Assembly (NCBI GenBank): GCA_943787925.1
Contig: CALSOH010000001.1
Location: forward strand, 124,001 to 188,000
Reading direction: 5' to 3'
DNA length: 64,000 nt
Source of the DNA: TMED14 sp003507115
GTDB lineage: Bacteria; Bacteroidota; Bacteroidia; Flavobacteriales; Schleiferiaceae
Shown here piece after piece: positions 38,091 to 47,301 of this stretch. The notes below the pieces were generated by a model that saw nothing but the letters and a program-made list of their open reading frames with translations, did not search any database and was not told where the DNA came from. Every line of letters begins with the position of its first letter. Positions within the stretch are counted from its first letter, which is position 1. The position numbers were made by a program, and so were the translations under genes.

Positions 38091-39112
38091 AAGGACGGGT
38101 ACTTGTAACAGGCGGACTGGGTTACATCGGTTCGCACACCGCGGTGGAATTACTGGCTCAAGGCTATGAGGTCCTCTTGGTGGACAATTTGAGCAATACG
38201 CGGGCGAGCGTCCTGGACGGCATTGAGGCTATTTCGGGCAAACGACCCGAATGGCTCCAAATCGACCTCGCCGACCCCGCCGCCTGCCGCAGTGCCCTCG
38301 AAGGGCAACACCTCGACGGCATCATCCACTTTGCGGCCTACAAAGCGGTCGGGGAGTCGGTTCAAGAGCCCCTGAAGTACTACCAGAACAACCTGGGCAG
38401 CCTGATGAATCTGCTGGACTACGTGTCGCAGCATCCAAGCTGTGGCTTCATCTTCAGTTCGTCCTGCACGGTATATGGCCAAGCGGATCGCCTTCCCATC
38501 ACGGAAGATGCGCCGGTCAAAGCGGCCGAGTCCCCCTATGGCAACACCAAGCAAATCGGGGAGGAGATCATTCGCGAAGTGGCTGTGGCGAGGGGCTTAC
38601 GTACCATCGCTCTGCGCTACTTCAATCCCATTGGGGCGCATGCCTCGGCCCGAATAGGCGAGCTCCCCTTAGGGGTTCCCCAAAACTTGGTACCCTTCAT
38701 CACGCAGAGCGCAGCAGGTCTTCGTGGCCCCTTGAGCGTCTACGGCAACGATTACCCCACAGAAGATGGAACCGCTGTCCGCGACTACATTCATGTAGTG
38801 GACCTTGCCCAAGCGCACATTATGGCCTTGGAACGTCTTTTGGCTCAACAAAACGAAGAGGCCATGGAAGTTTTCAATTTGGGGACGGGCAAAGGGTCGA
38901 GCGTTTTGGAGGTGATCCATGCGTTTGAACGCGCCACCGGGGCCTCGCTTTCGTGGGATTTTGCTCCGCGTCGTGCGGGGGACATCACGGCGGCCTATGC
39001 GGACACCCAGCGGGCGAGTGCCGTACTCGGCTGGACCGCCAAAAAATCCTTGGATGAATCCATGCGCGATGCCTGGGCCTGGCAAATGGCCTTGGGTTCG
39101 GATAGCCACTAG
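38087..39112 (+). CDS. galE: UDP-glucose 4-epimerase
   Basis: GalE interconverts UDP-glucose and UDP-galactose. 341 residues: NAD motif TGGLGYIGSHTAVELL, IHFAAYKAVGESVQEPL, FSSSCTVYG, the catalytic Tyr/Lys in SPYGNTKQ (Tyr-x3-Lys), LRYFNPIGAHAS and YPTEDGTAVRDYIHVVDLA. Intact and of normal length. Its start overlaps the previous stop (ATGA). It supplies UDP-galactose to the same surface-sugar operon. Confidence 0.96.
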   Translation: MKGRVLVTGGLGYIGSHTAVELLAQGYEVLLVDNLSNTRASVLDGIEAISGKRPEWLQIDLADPAACRSALEGQHLDGIIHFAAYKAVGESVQEPLKYYQNNLGSLMNLLDYVSQHPSCGFIFSSSCTVYGQADRLPITEDAPVKAAESPYGNTKQIGEEIIREVAVARGLRTIALRYFNPIGAHASARIGELPLGVPQNLVPFITQSAAGLRGPLSVYGNDYPTEDGTAVRDYIHVVDLAQAHIMALERLLAQQNEEAMEVFNLGTGKGSSVLEVIHAFERATGASLSWDFAPRRAGDITAAYADTQRASAVLGWTAKKSLDESMRDAWAWQMALGSDSH

Positions 39113-39120
39113 CCGTGATG

Positions 39121-39128
39121 TACCTTAG
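39121..39128 (+). promoter_or_regulatory. -7-like box TACCTTAG before the T9SS gene
   Basis: TACCTTAG ends 6 nt before the ATG at 39135, in the only spacer (22 nt) of the sugar operon. It may add a separate promoter for the secreted protein. Confidence 0.35.
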
Positions 39129-39134
39129 AGGGGC

Positions 39135-41257
39135 ATGAAACACTGGATCGGCATATTCTTCGTGTGGGGATGGATGAGCGGGCTCTCCGCGCAGCCCATT
39201 TCCATGGACATTCCAAAAACACGCACCTTCGAATTGCGGAGTGGCGAACCTCAATTTGATGTGCAAATCCATCATTTGGAAGCCCCCGACGCTTTTTCCA
39301 AGCAAGCCGCCTTGCGTGAAATCAAAGCCGCCGCAGATGCGCGCTTTGGGGTGGCCGATTACAGCACGTCGCCTGCGCAGCGCAGTTTAAAAACCACCGC
39401 CGAGGATCCGCTTTTGCTGGATGAATTCGGGATGAAGCTGGTCTATCCCATTAATGGTGTCTCCTACGCTTTGGCGGGCGGCACCCCCAACGACAACACG
39501 GTGGCCTTCTCCAAGGATAGCATCCTGTTGGCGGCGGTGAATACCCGCATTTGGGCCTGGGACCTCAAGACGGACACCTTCCATTTTCCCCAGCAGTTTC
39601 TGTCCTTGACCCAGGCGTCGGGCCTCCAAACGTCGGCCTACGCCAGCGATCCCCGCTTGCTCTACGATCCGGTCCAAGACCGATGGGTGCTCCTTTTCTT
39701 TGTGGGCAATACTCCGACGACGAGCCAAATCGTGGTTTGCTTCAGCCAGACCAGCGATCCCGCAGACGGTTGGAACATGTACACCTTGCCCGGAAACCCC
39801 CTCAACAACAACCGCTGGAGCGATTTCCCGAGCATGGCCTTCACGGATGACAAGTTGGTCATGTCCATCAACCTGATTATCCCAGGGGTAAGTTGGCAGG
39901 TGGGCTTTGACGGCACGGTCATTTGGGAGATGGATAAAGCGGCGGGCTATGCCGGTGCGGCCACCTTACCGACCGAGCTGCACCACGGCATCCAATACAA
40001 CGGCAAGTGGATTCGGAATCTCGTCGCGGTCAATGGCTGGAATGGCTATGTGAGCACCCCGATGTGGGCATCCAACCGGAACTTCTCCCCCCAAAATGAT
40101 ACCACCTTCTTCTTGCGCCGAGCTGACAGCGCCGTGGGAGGGACGCACTCCTACGACATCTTGATGCTACCGGCCACGACCCCCTACGGGGTGCCCCCCG
40201 ATGCCCGGCAGCCCTATGCAGATCCGTCCAATAGCAACTACCATCTTTCCACCAACGATGGCCGTTGGCTGGGGGCCATGGAGCTGAGCAATGGGTCGGT
40301 GCATTTGGTCAGCACGACCCGTGATTTTTCGACAAACCGCTGCGGGATTTACTACGGCCAAATCCCAAATCCCTGGACCCCGGACAGCGTGTATGGCCAA
40401 GTTATCGGTCACCCAAGCCGGGATTTGGGCTACCCCAACGTCGTGGCCATGGGGAATGAAGGCTGCGATGAAGAACTCCTCATTGCGTTCAACCATGCAT
40501 CGACAACCGAAAAAGCCGGGGTCTGCTGCCCTTTACCGCGCCAATGACGGCAGCCTTATCGGATTTCATGTGACGATCAAGGAAGGGGAGGGGTTGGTTA
40601 ACAAGCTGAGCGGACCCGAGCGTTGGGGGGACTACTTCGGCCTCCAAACGATTTACCACGACCCCCAGAAGGTCTGGGCTGCCGGTTTCTATGCGCTGCT
40701 CAACGGAGGCAATTCGACGTGGTTTGGTTTGCTGCAGAGCCCGGATTCCACCGCGCTGCATGTGGACGTTACCGCTGAAGGCATAGGCTGCAATCAAACA
40801 TTGACCGCCATCGGTGATGGGGGGTATTCCGCCTTACACCTACACGTGGAATGGTCTCCCCGGTCTCTCCACTGAGTCGGGTATTTGCTCCGGCGACACC
40901 GTCGAACTTTACATTTCAGATGCCCGCGGATGTGTGGACTTTGAGCGCATTTATGTGCCCTACCTGGATGTGGAGGCCCCGGCGATTTTTCCCAATCCCT
41001 CACCCGGTGAGGCCCTGATGGCCTTTGATGCGCCGGATGCGGGCCAAGTGGAAATTCGCGTGCTGGACGCAACGGGCCGAATGCTCTACCAGGCCGAACG
41101 TCAAGTCAAAGAGGGCCGCAACGAAGTCCAACTGTGGATGGGCCACCTCCCTCAAGGCCAGTACGTGGTGCACGTCCTCTTCGGCTCCCACCGCGCCGAC
41201 CAATCCGAACCCATGGAATTGGTGGCGGAGAAAGTAATTATTCTACCCGGTTCTTAA
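39135..41257 (+). CDS. secreted protein with T9SS-type C-terminal domain, two frameshifts in the sequence
   Basis: A secreted protein of about 707 residues with a signal peptide (cut near LSAQ). A middle region of repeating beta motifs (DPRLLYDPVQDRWVLLFF, WSDFPSMAFTDDKLVMSIN) suggests a propeller. The C-terminus (FPNPSPGE ... VEIRVLDATGRMLY ... LPQGQYVVHVLFG) resembles T9SS type A sorting domains. Two breaks are seen: G4 at 40518-40521 (one G too many; repair gives KAGSAALYRANDG) and G6 at 40819-40824 (one too many; repair gives GDGGIPPYTYTWNGLPGLS). Both are in G runs. It sits inside the nucleotide-sugar operon, so it may be co-expressed with the sugars that decorate it or its neighbours. 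Confidence 0.75.
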
Positions 41258-41258
41258 A

Positions 41259-42311
41259 ATGGCTACCATCCTCATCACCGGCGGGGCCGGATTCATTGGA
41301 TCGCATGTGGTACGTCGCTTTGTGCGCAACCACCCGGATACCCGCATTGTCAATTTGGACGCCCTGACCTACGCGGGCAATTTGGAAAATCTGGTGGATA
41401 TCCAGGATGCCCCCAATTACCAGTTTAGCAAGGTGGACATTCGGGACGCTGCCGCCGTGGAAGCATGCTTCGCGAAGTATCAACCGGACGCGATCATCCA
41501 CCTGGCAGCCGAAAGCCACGTAGACCGCTCCATTACGGACCCGATGGCCTTTGTAGAGACCAATGTCGTTGGCACCGTCAACTTGTTGAATGCAGCCCGC
41601 GACCTGTGGGGCGAGAATGTAGCCGGCAAACGCTTCTACCACATTAGCACGGATGAGGTCTTTGGCGCCCTGGGTGCGGAAGGCTTTTTCACCGAGGAAA
41701 CCGCGTACAGTCCCAACAGCCCTTATTCGGCATCCAAGGCTTCCAGCGACCACTTTGTGCGCGCTTACCACGAGACTTACGGAATGCCGGTGGTGATTTC
41801 GAACTGTTCCAACAACTACGGTCCCAACCACTTTCCCGAAAAGCTCATCCCCTTGATGATTCACAACATCTTGGAAGGCAAGCCACTGCCCGTCTATGGC
41901 GACGGCAAGTACACGCGGGACTGGCTCTATGTCGAGGACCATGCTGCCGCGATTGAGACGGTCTTCTTGAAAGGCCAAAACGGGGAAACCTACTGCATTG
42001 GCGGCTGGAACGAGTGGCAGAATATTGATTTGGTCCGGTTGCTGTGCAACTTGATGGATGCTCGACTCGGAAAACCAGCGGGCACGAGCCAAGGCCTGAT
42101 CACCTTTGTGAAAGACCGCCCCGGACATGACCTGCGCTACGCCATTGACGCGACGAAAATTCACCGCGAACTGGGTTGGAAACCCGCGGAAACGTTTGAA
42201 ACGGGCTTGGCCAAAACCATTGACTGGTACCTCGCCAACGATGCCTGGCTCAAGTCTGTCACGAGTGGCGCCTACCAGGCTTACTACGACGCTCAGTATG
42301 CCTCCGCATAA
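41259..42311 (+). CDS. rfbB: dTDP-glucose 4,6-dehydratase
   Basis: RfbB makes dTDP-4-keto-6-deoxyglucose, precursor of rhamnose and amino-deoxysugars. 350 residues: ILITGGAGFIGSHVVRRF, IHLAAESHVDRSITDP, FYHISTDEVFGAL, the catalytic YSASKASSDH (Tyr and Lys) and NNYGPNHFPEKLIPLMI. Intact. The 4-keto product is a natural substrate for the aminotransferase heading this operon. rfbA, rfbC and rfbD are not present in the window. The 3' end overlaps kdsB by 14 nt. Confidence 0.96.
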   Translation: MATILITGGAGFIGSHVVRRFVRNHPDTRIVNLDALTYAGNLENLVDIQDAPNYQFSKVDIRDAAAVEACFAKYQPDAIIHLAAESHVDRSITDPMAFVETNVVGTVNLLNAARDLWGENVAGKRFYHISTDEVFGALGAEGFFTEETAYSPNSPYSASKASSDHFVRAYHETYGMPVVISNCSNNYGPNHFPEKLIPLMIHNILEGKPLPVYGDGKYTRDWLYVEDHAAAIETVFLKGQNGETYCIGGWNEWQNIDLVRLLCNLMDARLGKPAGTSQGLITFVKDRPGHDLRYAIDATKIHRELGWKPAETFETGLAKTIDWYLANDAWLKSVTSGAYQAYYDAQYASA

Positions 42312-43022
42312 GGCTTGGGCCATCATCCCGGCCCGAATGGGTTCCACGCGACTGCCTGGAAAGCCCTTGGTAGAAATCGCAGGAAAGCCCATGATTCAGC
42401 ATGTTTGGGAGCGCGTTTCCGAAGTGCTACCCACGTTTGTTGCCACAGATGATGCGCGCATTGCCCAAGCGATCGAAGCCCTGGGAGGTAAAGCCGTGAT
42501 GACCTCGAGCCAATGCGTCAACGGTACGCAGCGGGTCACCGAAGCATTGCGCTAACCTATCTCGAACAGGGCCAAAATCTACCCGGCGTTGTGCTCAATA
42601 TTCAGGGGGATGAGCCCCTCGTTTCGCCGCAGGACATCATGAGTTTGATGAATTTGATGCTGCGCGACGAAGTCCAAATTGGCACCCTCGTTACCCCTGC
42701 CATGCCCGGGGATGCCGAATCCGGCACCAACGCCTTTGCCGATAAAACCCCCGATGGCCGCTGCCATGCCTTTTCTCGAAATCCCGCTTGCTGTGCTATT
42801 CAGGCTTGGCGCCACGTGGGCATGTACGGTTTTAAGACGCATTTGCTCCCGGAACTCGTTGCATTGCCCGAAACCGAAAATGAAATCCGCGAACGCCTTG
42901 AACAAGTCCGCTGGTTGGATCACGGCTACGCCATCTATGCCGCCGAAGTCAAGGCAGCCGGCATTGGGGTAGATAGCCCGGAGGATTTGGAGAAGGTGCG
43001 GGGATTTTCGCTGGAGAGCTAG
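42298..43022 (+). CDS. kdsB: 3-deoxy-manno-octulosonate cytidylyltransferase, frameshifted in the sequence
   Basis: KdsB activates KDO as CMP-KDO, the donor for waaA in this window. The N-terminal PARMGSTRLPGKPL, IQHVWERV and TDDARIAQAI are followed by a break at 42546: one A is missing (GAAGCATTGCG). Adding it restores NGTQRVTEAIALTYLEQGQNLPG and then LNIQGDEPLVSP. The later parts (RHVGMYGF, GIGVDSPEDLEKVR) match the family, and the corrected length of about 241 is normal. The middle stretch CHAFSRNPACCAIQAW is divergent and may hide further errors. Last gene of the sugar operon. Its stop codon lies in an octamer repeat. Confidence 0.85.
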
Positions 43023-43077
43023 GAGGCTAGGGAGCTAGAAGGCTCGCGCTGTAGCTAGGAGGCTAGGGAGCTAGAGG
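43020..43077. repeat. octamer tandem repeats, left arm of intergenic element copy 1
   Basis: Two imperfect copies of a longer unit are built from 8-mers of the type CTAGGAGG, CTAGGGAG, CTAGAAGG. The array starts on the TAG stop codon of kdsB. The same 8-mer type flanks copy 2 near 55.9 kb. Confidence 0.8.
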
Positions 43078-43182
43078 CTCGCGCTTCGCGCTGTAGCCTT
43101 TATGCTTAAACGTTTAGTCTCTTTTCCTCTCAAATTTTGCTGTGGAACTTCGCTGCGCGCCGGGACTTTCCGTTGTTTTGCC
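43078..43182 (+). repeat. intergenic repeat element, copy 1 core
   Basis: This is a roughly 105-bp element between the convergent genes kdsB and the O-methyltransferase. In order it holds a small hairpin CGCGcttCGCG, the block GCTTAAACGTTTAGTCTC (with the palindrome TAAACGTTTA), a more variable part, and a 25-bp block at 43148-43172 that is identical to copy 2 (its reverse complement lies at 55972-55996). No reading frame of interest crosses it. The nature of the element is unknown; it could be a REP/MITE-like element, a small RNA or a transcription stop. Confidence 0.75.
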
Positions 43183-43277
43183 AAGCCCTCAAGCCCTCAA
43201 GCCCTCAAGCCCTCAAGCCCTCAGCCCTAGCCCTCAAGCCCTCAAGCCCTCAGCCCTCAGCCCTCAGCCCTCAGCCT
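43183..43277. repeat. octamer tandem repeats, right arm of intergenic element copy 1
   Basis: Five perfect AAGCCCTC octamers (43183-43222) are followed by degenerate CAGCCCT/CAAGCCCT units up to the stop codon of the convergent methyltransferase. Read on the other strand they are GAGGGCTT, related to the GAGGGCTAG units of the left arm. Confidence 0.85.
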
Positions 43278-43279
43278 CA

Positions 43280-43918
43280 CTATAGCTTCCTCGCCACCAT
43301 CAACCCATCTCTAAAAGGCAGCAGCTGGTGTTCGACGCGGGGATCGGAAGCGATTTTGGCGTTGTAGGCACGCAGCCCGACCGTTTCGTGGTCCTGGTGC
43401 TCGGGCTCGGCAACCTTACCGCTCCACAAAACATTGTCGGCGATGATCACCCCTCCGGGGCGAACGCGGTCCACGACAAGGTCGAAGTAAGCGGAATAAT
43501 TTTCCTTGTCCGCGTCTATGAAGACGAGATCCCAGGGGCCGTCCAGTTCCGGGACAATTTCCAGCGCATTGCCGATGTGAAGTTGAATACGGTCCGCAAA
43601 GCCCGCCTTCTCCATAAAGCGTAGGATGCGGGGACGTAGCTCGGCGTTAATGTCAATCGTGTGGATGATTCCGCCTTCGGCGAGGCCCTCGGCCATGCAG
43701 AGGGCGGAATAGCCGGTGTAGGTGCCTATTTCTAGGACGCGCGTAGGGCGCAAGAGATACGAGATGAGGCTTAAGAAACGGCCCTGTTGGTGGCCGCTAA
43801 GCATGCGCGGGATGAGGACCTCTTGCCAGGTTTCGCGTTCAAGAGCGGCGAGGGTTTCGCTATGGGGCGCGGTGAACTTGCCAGCGTAGGCGTCAATGTG
43901 GGGAGGGAGGAATTCCAT
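43280..43918 (-). CDS. O-methyltransferase (class I SAM-dependent, family 3)
   Basis: A 212-residue SAM-dependent O-methyltransferase of the caffeoyl-CoA/catechol type. SAM motif VLEIGTYTGYSALCMAEGL near residue 65, then TIDINAELR, DLVFIDADKENYSAYFD (metal-binding Asp) and GGVIIADNVLWSGKV. The substrate is not predictable. The ATG at 43918 follows a TACCTTCC box (43930-43923) by 4 nt; an extension upstream would run through it. The gene stands alone, 37 nt from the M16 gene stop upstream. Confidence 0.88.
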   Translation of the reverse strand: MEFLPPHIDAYAGKFTAPHSETLAALERETWQEVLIPRMLSGHQQGRFLSLISYLLRPTRVLEIGTYTGYSALCMAEGLAEGGIIHTIDINAELRPRILRFMEKAGFADRIQLHIGNALEIVPELDGPWDLVFIDADKENYSAYFDLVVDRVRPGGVIIADNVLWSGKVAEPEHQDHETVGLRAYNAKIASDPRVEHQLLPFRDGLMVARKL

Positions 43919-43922
43919 CTCG

Positions 43923-43930
43923 GGAAGGTA
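43923..43930 (-). promoter_or_regulatory. -7-like box TACCTTCC of the O-methyltransferase gene
   Basis: TACCTTCC ends 4 nt before the ATG. It departs from TAnnTTTG in the last two bases. Confidence 0.4.
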
Positions 43931-43955
43931 CGAAGGGAGGAGAAAGCCGGGTAGG

Positions 43956-45206
43956 TCAGGCTTTGGGCACGAAGCGCAACTCGCTGATTTGCGTGGGATC
44001 AAACACCTGTTGGGCCACGTCCTGCATTTGGGCTGGCGTGACGGCGTCAATTTTGGTGACCATCTCGGAAAAGGTATCCACCCGGTTGAAGGTCAAGAGG
44101 GATTTACCCAGGGCGGTCATGAGGTTGGCATTGCTCTCTTGGGCCAAGGCCATTTGGCCGAGGAGTTGCGTTTTGGCTTTGCTAAACTGCAGGCTGCCCA
44201 AACGGGTCTCACGAAGCTCCTTGAGTTCCCGCAAAATGAGTCGATGGCAGCGGTCGATGGCGTCTTCATCTGTCCCCGCATATATACCCCAAATCCCCGT
44301 ATCGCTATACGGATTCAGGAAACTTTCAATTTGGTAGGCGATGCCGTGGCGCTCGCGGATGTGCAGATTGAGCCGGGAATTCATGGCGGGCCCACCCAAG
44401 AGGTTATTGACCAAAACAAGGGCTGGTAAATCCGCATGGTGGGCATCCAAGCCGGTTCCACCCAGGACGAGGTGGCATTGGTGAATGTCCAAGGAGCGGT
44501 GCTCACTTCGGGGCACGATGGTAGGGGCCGCGAGTCGGCTCGGCGTAGGGCCTTGGGCTTCCCATGGGGAGGCATAGCGCATAGCGAGGCGCTCAAACTG
44601 CTTGGCCGAAATGCCCCCCACGGAAGACAAAACGGCTCGTTCGGGACGGTAATTTCGCTGCACAAAATCCAGCACCTGGGCTCGTGTAAAACGAGGCACG
44701 GATTCCTCGGTCCCCAGGATGTTTCGGCCGAGCGGGTGGTCCCCGTAGAGGAGAGCGTCGAACTCGTCAAAAATCAGCTCGGATGGACTATCCCGGTAGG
44801 AATCGATTTCGTCCAAAATCACCTCTTTTTCCTTGGGAATTTCCTTTTCGGGGAAGCGGGCATTTTGGATGATGTCAAACAACAACTCCATAGACCGGCC
44901 ATAGTGGGGGACTAAAAAGCTTGCATACAGCGTCGTGTCCTCCTTGCCGGTGTAGGCGTTCAGTTCCCCGCCGACATCTTCGATGCGGGAGAGGATGTGG
45001 TAGGCCTTTCGCCGAGTAGTCCCTTTGAATAGGAGGTGCTCGATGAAATGCGCGAGGCCCTCTTCATCGGGCCCTTCATCACGGGAGCCGGTTTGCAAAA
45101 TCAGCCCAACATGACCGGTCGGGGAAGCCACTTGTTGGTGGATCCATCGCAGCCCATTAGGTAGGGTGCCCGTGACAAAGTCGGGCCGTTCGAGGGGAGG
45201 TGCCAC
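43956..45206 (-). CDS. M16-family zinc metallopeptidase
   Basis: A 416-residue M16 (pitrilysin/processing-peptidase) protein without signal peptide. The inverted zinc motif HFIEHLLFKGT (HxxEH) is near residue 53 and the third ligand Glu lies in the EKEVILDEIDSYRDSP region. The family Arg/Tyr near RERHGIAYQIESF is in the C-terminal domain. It is a cytoplasmic enzyme by sequence, distinct from the exported M16 pair at 50-54 kb. It starts with GTG, 3 nt after the stop of the S9 peptidase, so it is the last gene of the minus operon. Confidence 0.88.
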   Translation of the reverse strand: MAPPLERPDFVTGTLPNGLRWIHQQVASPTGHVGLILQTGSRDEGPDEEGLAHFIEHLLFKGTTRRKAYHILSRIEDVGGELNAYTGKEDTTLYASFLVPHYGRSMELLFDIIQNARFPEKEIPKEKEVILDEIDSYRDSPSELIFDEFDALLYGDHPLGRNILGTEESVPRFTRAQVLDFVQRNYRPERAVLSSVGGISAKQFERLAMRYASPWEAQGPTPSRLAAPTIVPRSEHRSLDIHQCHLVLGGTGLDAHHADLPALVLVNNLLGGPAMNSRLNLHIRERHGIAYQIESFLNPYSDTGIWGIYAGTDEDAIDRCHRLILRELKELRETRLGSLQFSKAKTQLLGQMALAQESNANLMTALGKSLLTFNRVDTFSEMVTKIDAVTPAQMQDVAQQVFDPTQISELRFVPKA

Positions 45207-45209
45207 GAA

Positions 45210-47297
45210 TTACTTCAACCAGGCGTCCAACCAGGAGAAGAACTCCGCGTGCCATACGAGGCCGTTCTGCGGGCTCAGGACCCAGTGGCCCTCCTCAGGG
45301 AAGTAGAGGAAGCGCGAAGGAATGCCGCGCAGTTGGGCTGCTTGGTAGGCCTCCATGCCTTGGTTTTCGGGAACGCGGAAGTCGTTGCCCCCGTGAATCA
45401 CGAGCAAAGGAGCTGTCCAGTTCTGCACGAAGTTCATCGGGTTGTAGTCGGTGTAGGCCTTGGGGACCTCTGCGGTCCAGTAGGGGCCGCCAACGTCTTT
45501 GTTGGCGAAGAAAAGTTCTTCGGTGGTGAGGTACCAGCTCTTCATGTCAAAGAGGCCGCAGTGGCTAATGAGGGCCTTGAAGCGGTTCTCATGAATGCCG
45601 GCGAGCATATAGACCGAATAGCCGCCGTACGAAGCGCCTACGGCACCGAGGTTGTTGGCGTCCACGTAAGACTCCTTGGCCACGGTGTCAATGGCTGCGA
45701 GGTAGTCGCGCATGGCTTGACCGCCCCAATCTTGGGAGATTTGCTCGTTCCATTCTTTGCCGAATCCGGGCACGCCGTGGCGGTTGGGAGCAACCACGAT
45801 GTAGCCTTGGGCCGCCATCAACTGGAAGTTCCAGCGGTAGCTGTAAAACGCACTCACAGCACTTTGCGGACCGCCCTGGCAGTAGAGCAGGGTGGGGTAT
45901 TTCTTTTCGGGGTCAAAGTTGGGAGGTAAGAAGACCCAGGTCAACATGCTTCCGCCGTCGCTCGTTTGGATCCAGCGCTTTTGGATGTCGCCCATGGCGA
46001 GCTGGCTGTAGAGGTCCACATTCTCCACGGTAAATGCGCCAGGCGCCACTTCTTTTTTCGCGTCGAGGTGGAAGAGTTCGGTGGCGTGGTTTTGGTCCTG
46101 ACGTTCCGCAATCAACGTGTTGCCCGAAACGCCAAATCCACCGTAGTTGTAGTCGCCCGAGGTCAAGGAAGTGACTTTTTTGGCGGCCAGCCCGTTCTTT
46201 CCCGTCATCAAGTCCAAACGGCGCAGCTGCTGCGTGCCTTGGGTGCTCTCATTGAAGATGATGCTCGAGGAGGAGATCCATTTGAAATCGTTGATGTATT
46301 CGGCCGAAACCACAGGCTGCAATGCGCGCTTCTCGCCGGCAGAGGCCACGTCCACGATGTAGAGTTGGTTGACGTCGCTCTCGTAGCCGTCTTCGGGCAT
46401 GGCGACAAAGGCCAGCCACTTGCCGTCCGGGGAGAAGCTGGGGTGGTTGTCGTAGCCGTTCAATCCATTCAGGGTGCTGGTGCGTCCCGTCTCGCGGTCG
46501 TAGAGGTAGAGCTTGCTATCGGTGTGCAAAGCGAACTCCTTGCCGCTCTCCACTTTCTTGCTGGCGTAGACGATGAAACGGCCGTCGGGGCTCACGTCAA
46601 AGCTTTCGGCACCGCCAAATGGAGGGAGGGGGCTGTGCGCCTTTTCGCCGGCCATGATGTCGGTAAACTTGCCGGTAGGCGTGGTTTTGTTGGGATCCAC
46701 CACCATATAGGCGATGTGGTTGTAGGAGTAATCCGTCCAGCTGTCCCAGTGGCGGTACATGAGGTCGTCGTAGACCGCGTAGTTGGCCTTGGGAGCCTCA
46801 GGGTGGCGCTCCGCAGGCGTTTGGTCCAGTTGGACACGCGTCACGAAGGTGATCAGCAAGCGACCGTCATTCAATTCAATCACTTTCGCATCACCGATGC
46901 CACCTTCGACCTCAGTCAACGGGACGGGCAAATACGTCGGATCGTTCACCTTGTCCAGCCAGAGTTGACCCCCGGTGAAATACCCGATGCGCTCGCCGCC
47001 GCGGAGGAAGAAAGCACCATATTCGCTGGCTTTGGTTTCGCGCAGGACAGAGAGTTCACCCGTGGCAATTTCGCCCACGTAGAGGTCGCGGTTGCCGCGG
47101 TTGGCGTCCGTGTCGTAGTGGGAAACGCCATAGAGTACGAGGCCATTCTCACTCACATCGTCCAAGCTGACGCGTCCGAGCTCCCACAATTTTTGCGGGG
47201 TCATGACTTCGGTCTTGCCGGAAGCTTGGTCGGACTGCGCCTGTGCGCCGAAGGGAAGAGTGGCGAGAGCCGCCGCAAAAAGAAAAGCGTTTTTCAT
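45210..47297 (-). CDS. S9-family peptidase (acylaminoacyl/dipeptidyl peptidase type), exported
   Basis: A 695-residue serine peptidase with a signal peptide (MKNAFLFAAALATLPFGAQA). The N-terminal half is a propeller with TolB-like repeats (FDVSPDGRFIVYASK, HPSFSPDGKWLAFVA). The C-terminal alpha/beta-hydrolase has the nucleophile Ser in GAVGASYGGYSVYMLAG, Asp in VIHGGNDFRVP and His in EEGHWVL. It probably degrades peptides in the periplasm. It is 4 nt after DUF4286 and 3 nt before the M16 gene, in one operon. Confidence 0.92.
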   Translation of the reverse strand: MKNAFLFAAALATLPFGAQAQSDQASGKTEVMTPQKLWELGRVSLDDVSENGLVLYGVSHYDTDANRGNRDLYVGEIATGELSVLRETKASEYGAFFLRGGERIGYFTGGQLWLDKVNDPTYLPVPLTEVEGGIGDAKVIELNDGRLLITFVTRVQLDQTPAERHPEAPKANYAVYDDLMYRHWDSWTDYSYNHIAYMVVDPNKTTPTGKFTDIMAGEKAHSPLPPFGGAESFDVSPDGRFIVYASKKVESGKEFALHTDSKLYLYDRETGRTSTLNGLNGYDNHPSFSPDGKWLAFVAMPEDGYESDVNQLYIVDVASAGEKRALQPVVSAEYINDFKWISSSSIIFNESTQGTQQLRRLDLMTGKNGLAAKKVTSLTSGDYNYGGFGVSGNTLIAERQDQNHATELFHLDAKKEVAPGAFTVENVDLYSQLAMGDIQKRWIQTSDGGSMLTWVFLPPNFDPEKKYPTLLYCQGGPQSAVSAFYSYRWNFQLMAAQGYIVVAPNRHGVPGFGKEWNEQISQDWGGQAMRDYLAAIDTVAKESYVDANNLGAVGASYGGYSVYMLAGIHENRFKALISHCGLFDMKSWYLTTEELFFANKDVGGPYWTAEVPKAYTDYNPMNFVQNWTAPLLVIHGGNDFRVPENQGMEAYQAAQLRGIPSRFLYFPEEGHWVLSPQNGLVWHAEFFSWLDAWLK

Positions 47298-47301
47298 ACG
47301 T

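Noticed and set aside
43137..43367. Reading frame over the AAGCCCTC repeats (poly KPSSPQA-type protein)
   Set aside because: It is only the translation of the tandem repeat and enters the methyltransferase gene antisense.
43280..44050. Longer start of the O-methyltransferase at 44050
   Set aside because: The extension overlaps the end of the M16 gene and passes through the promoter box; its residues have no family support.
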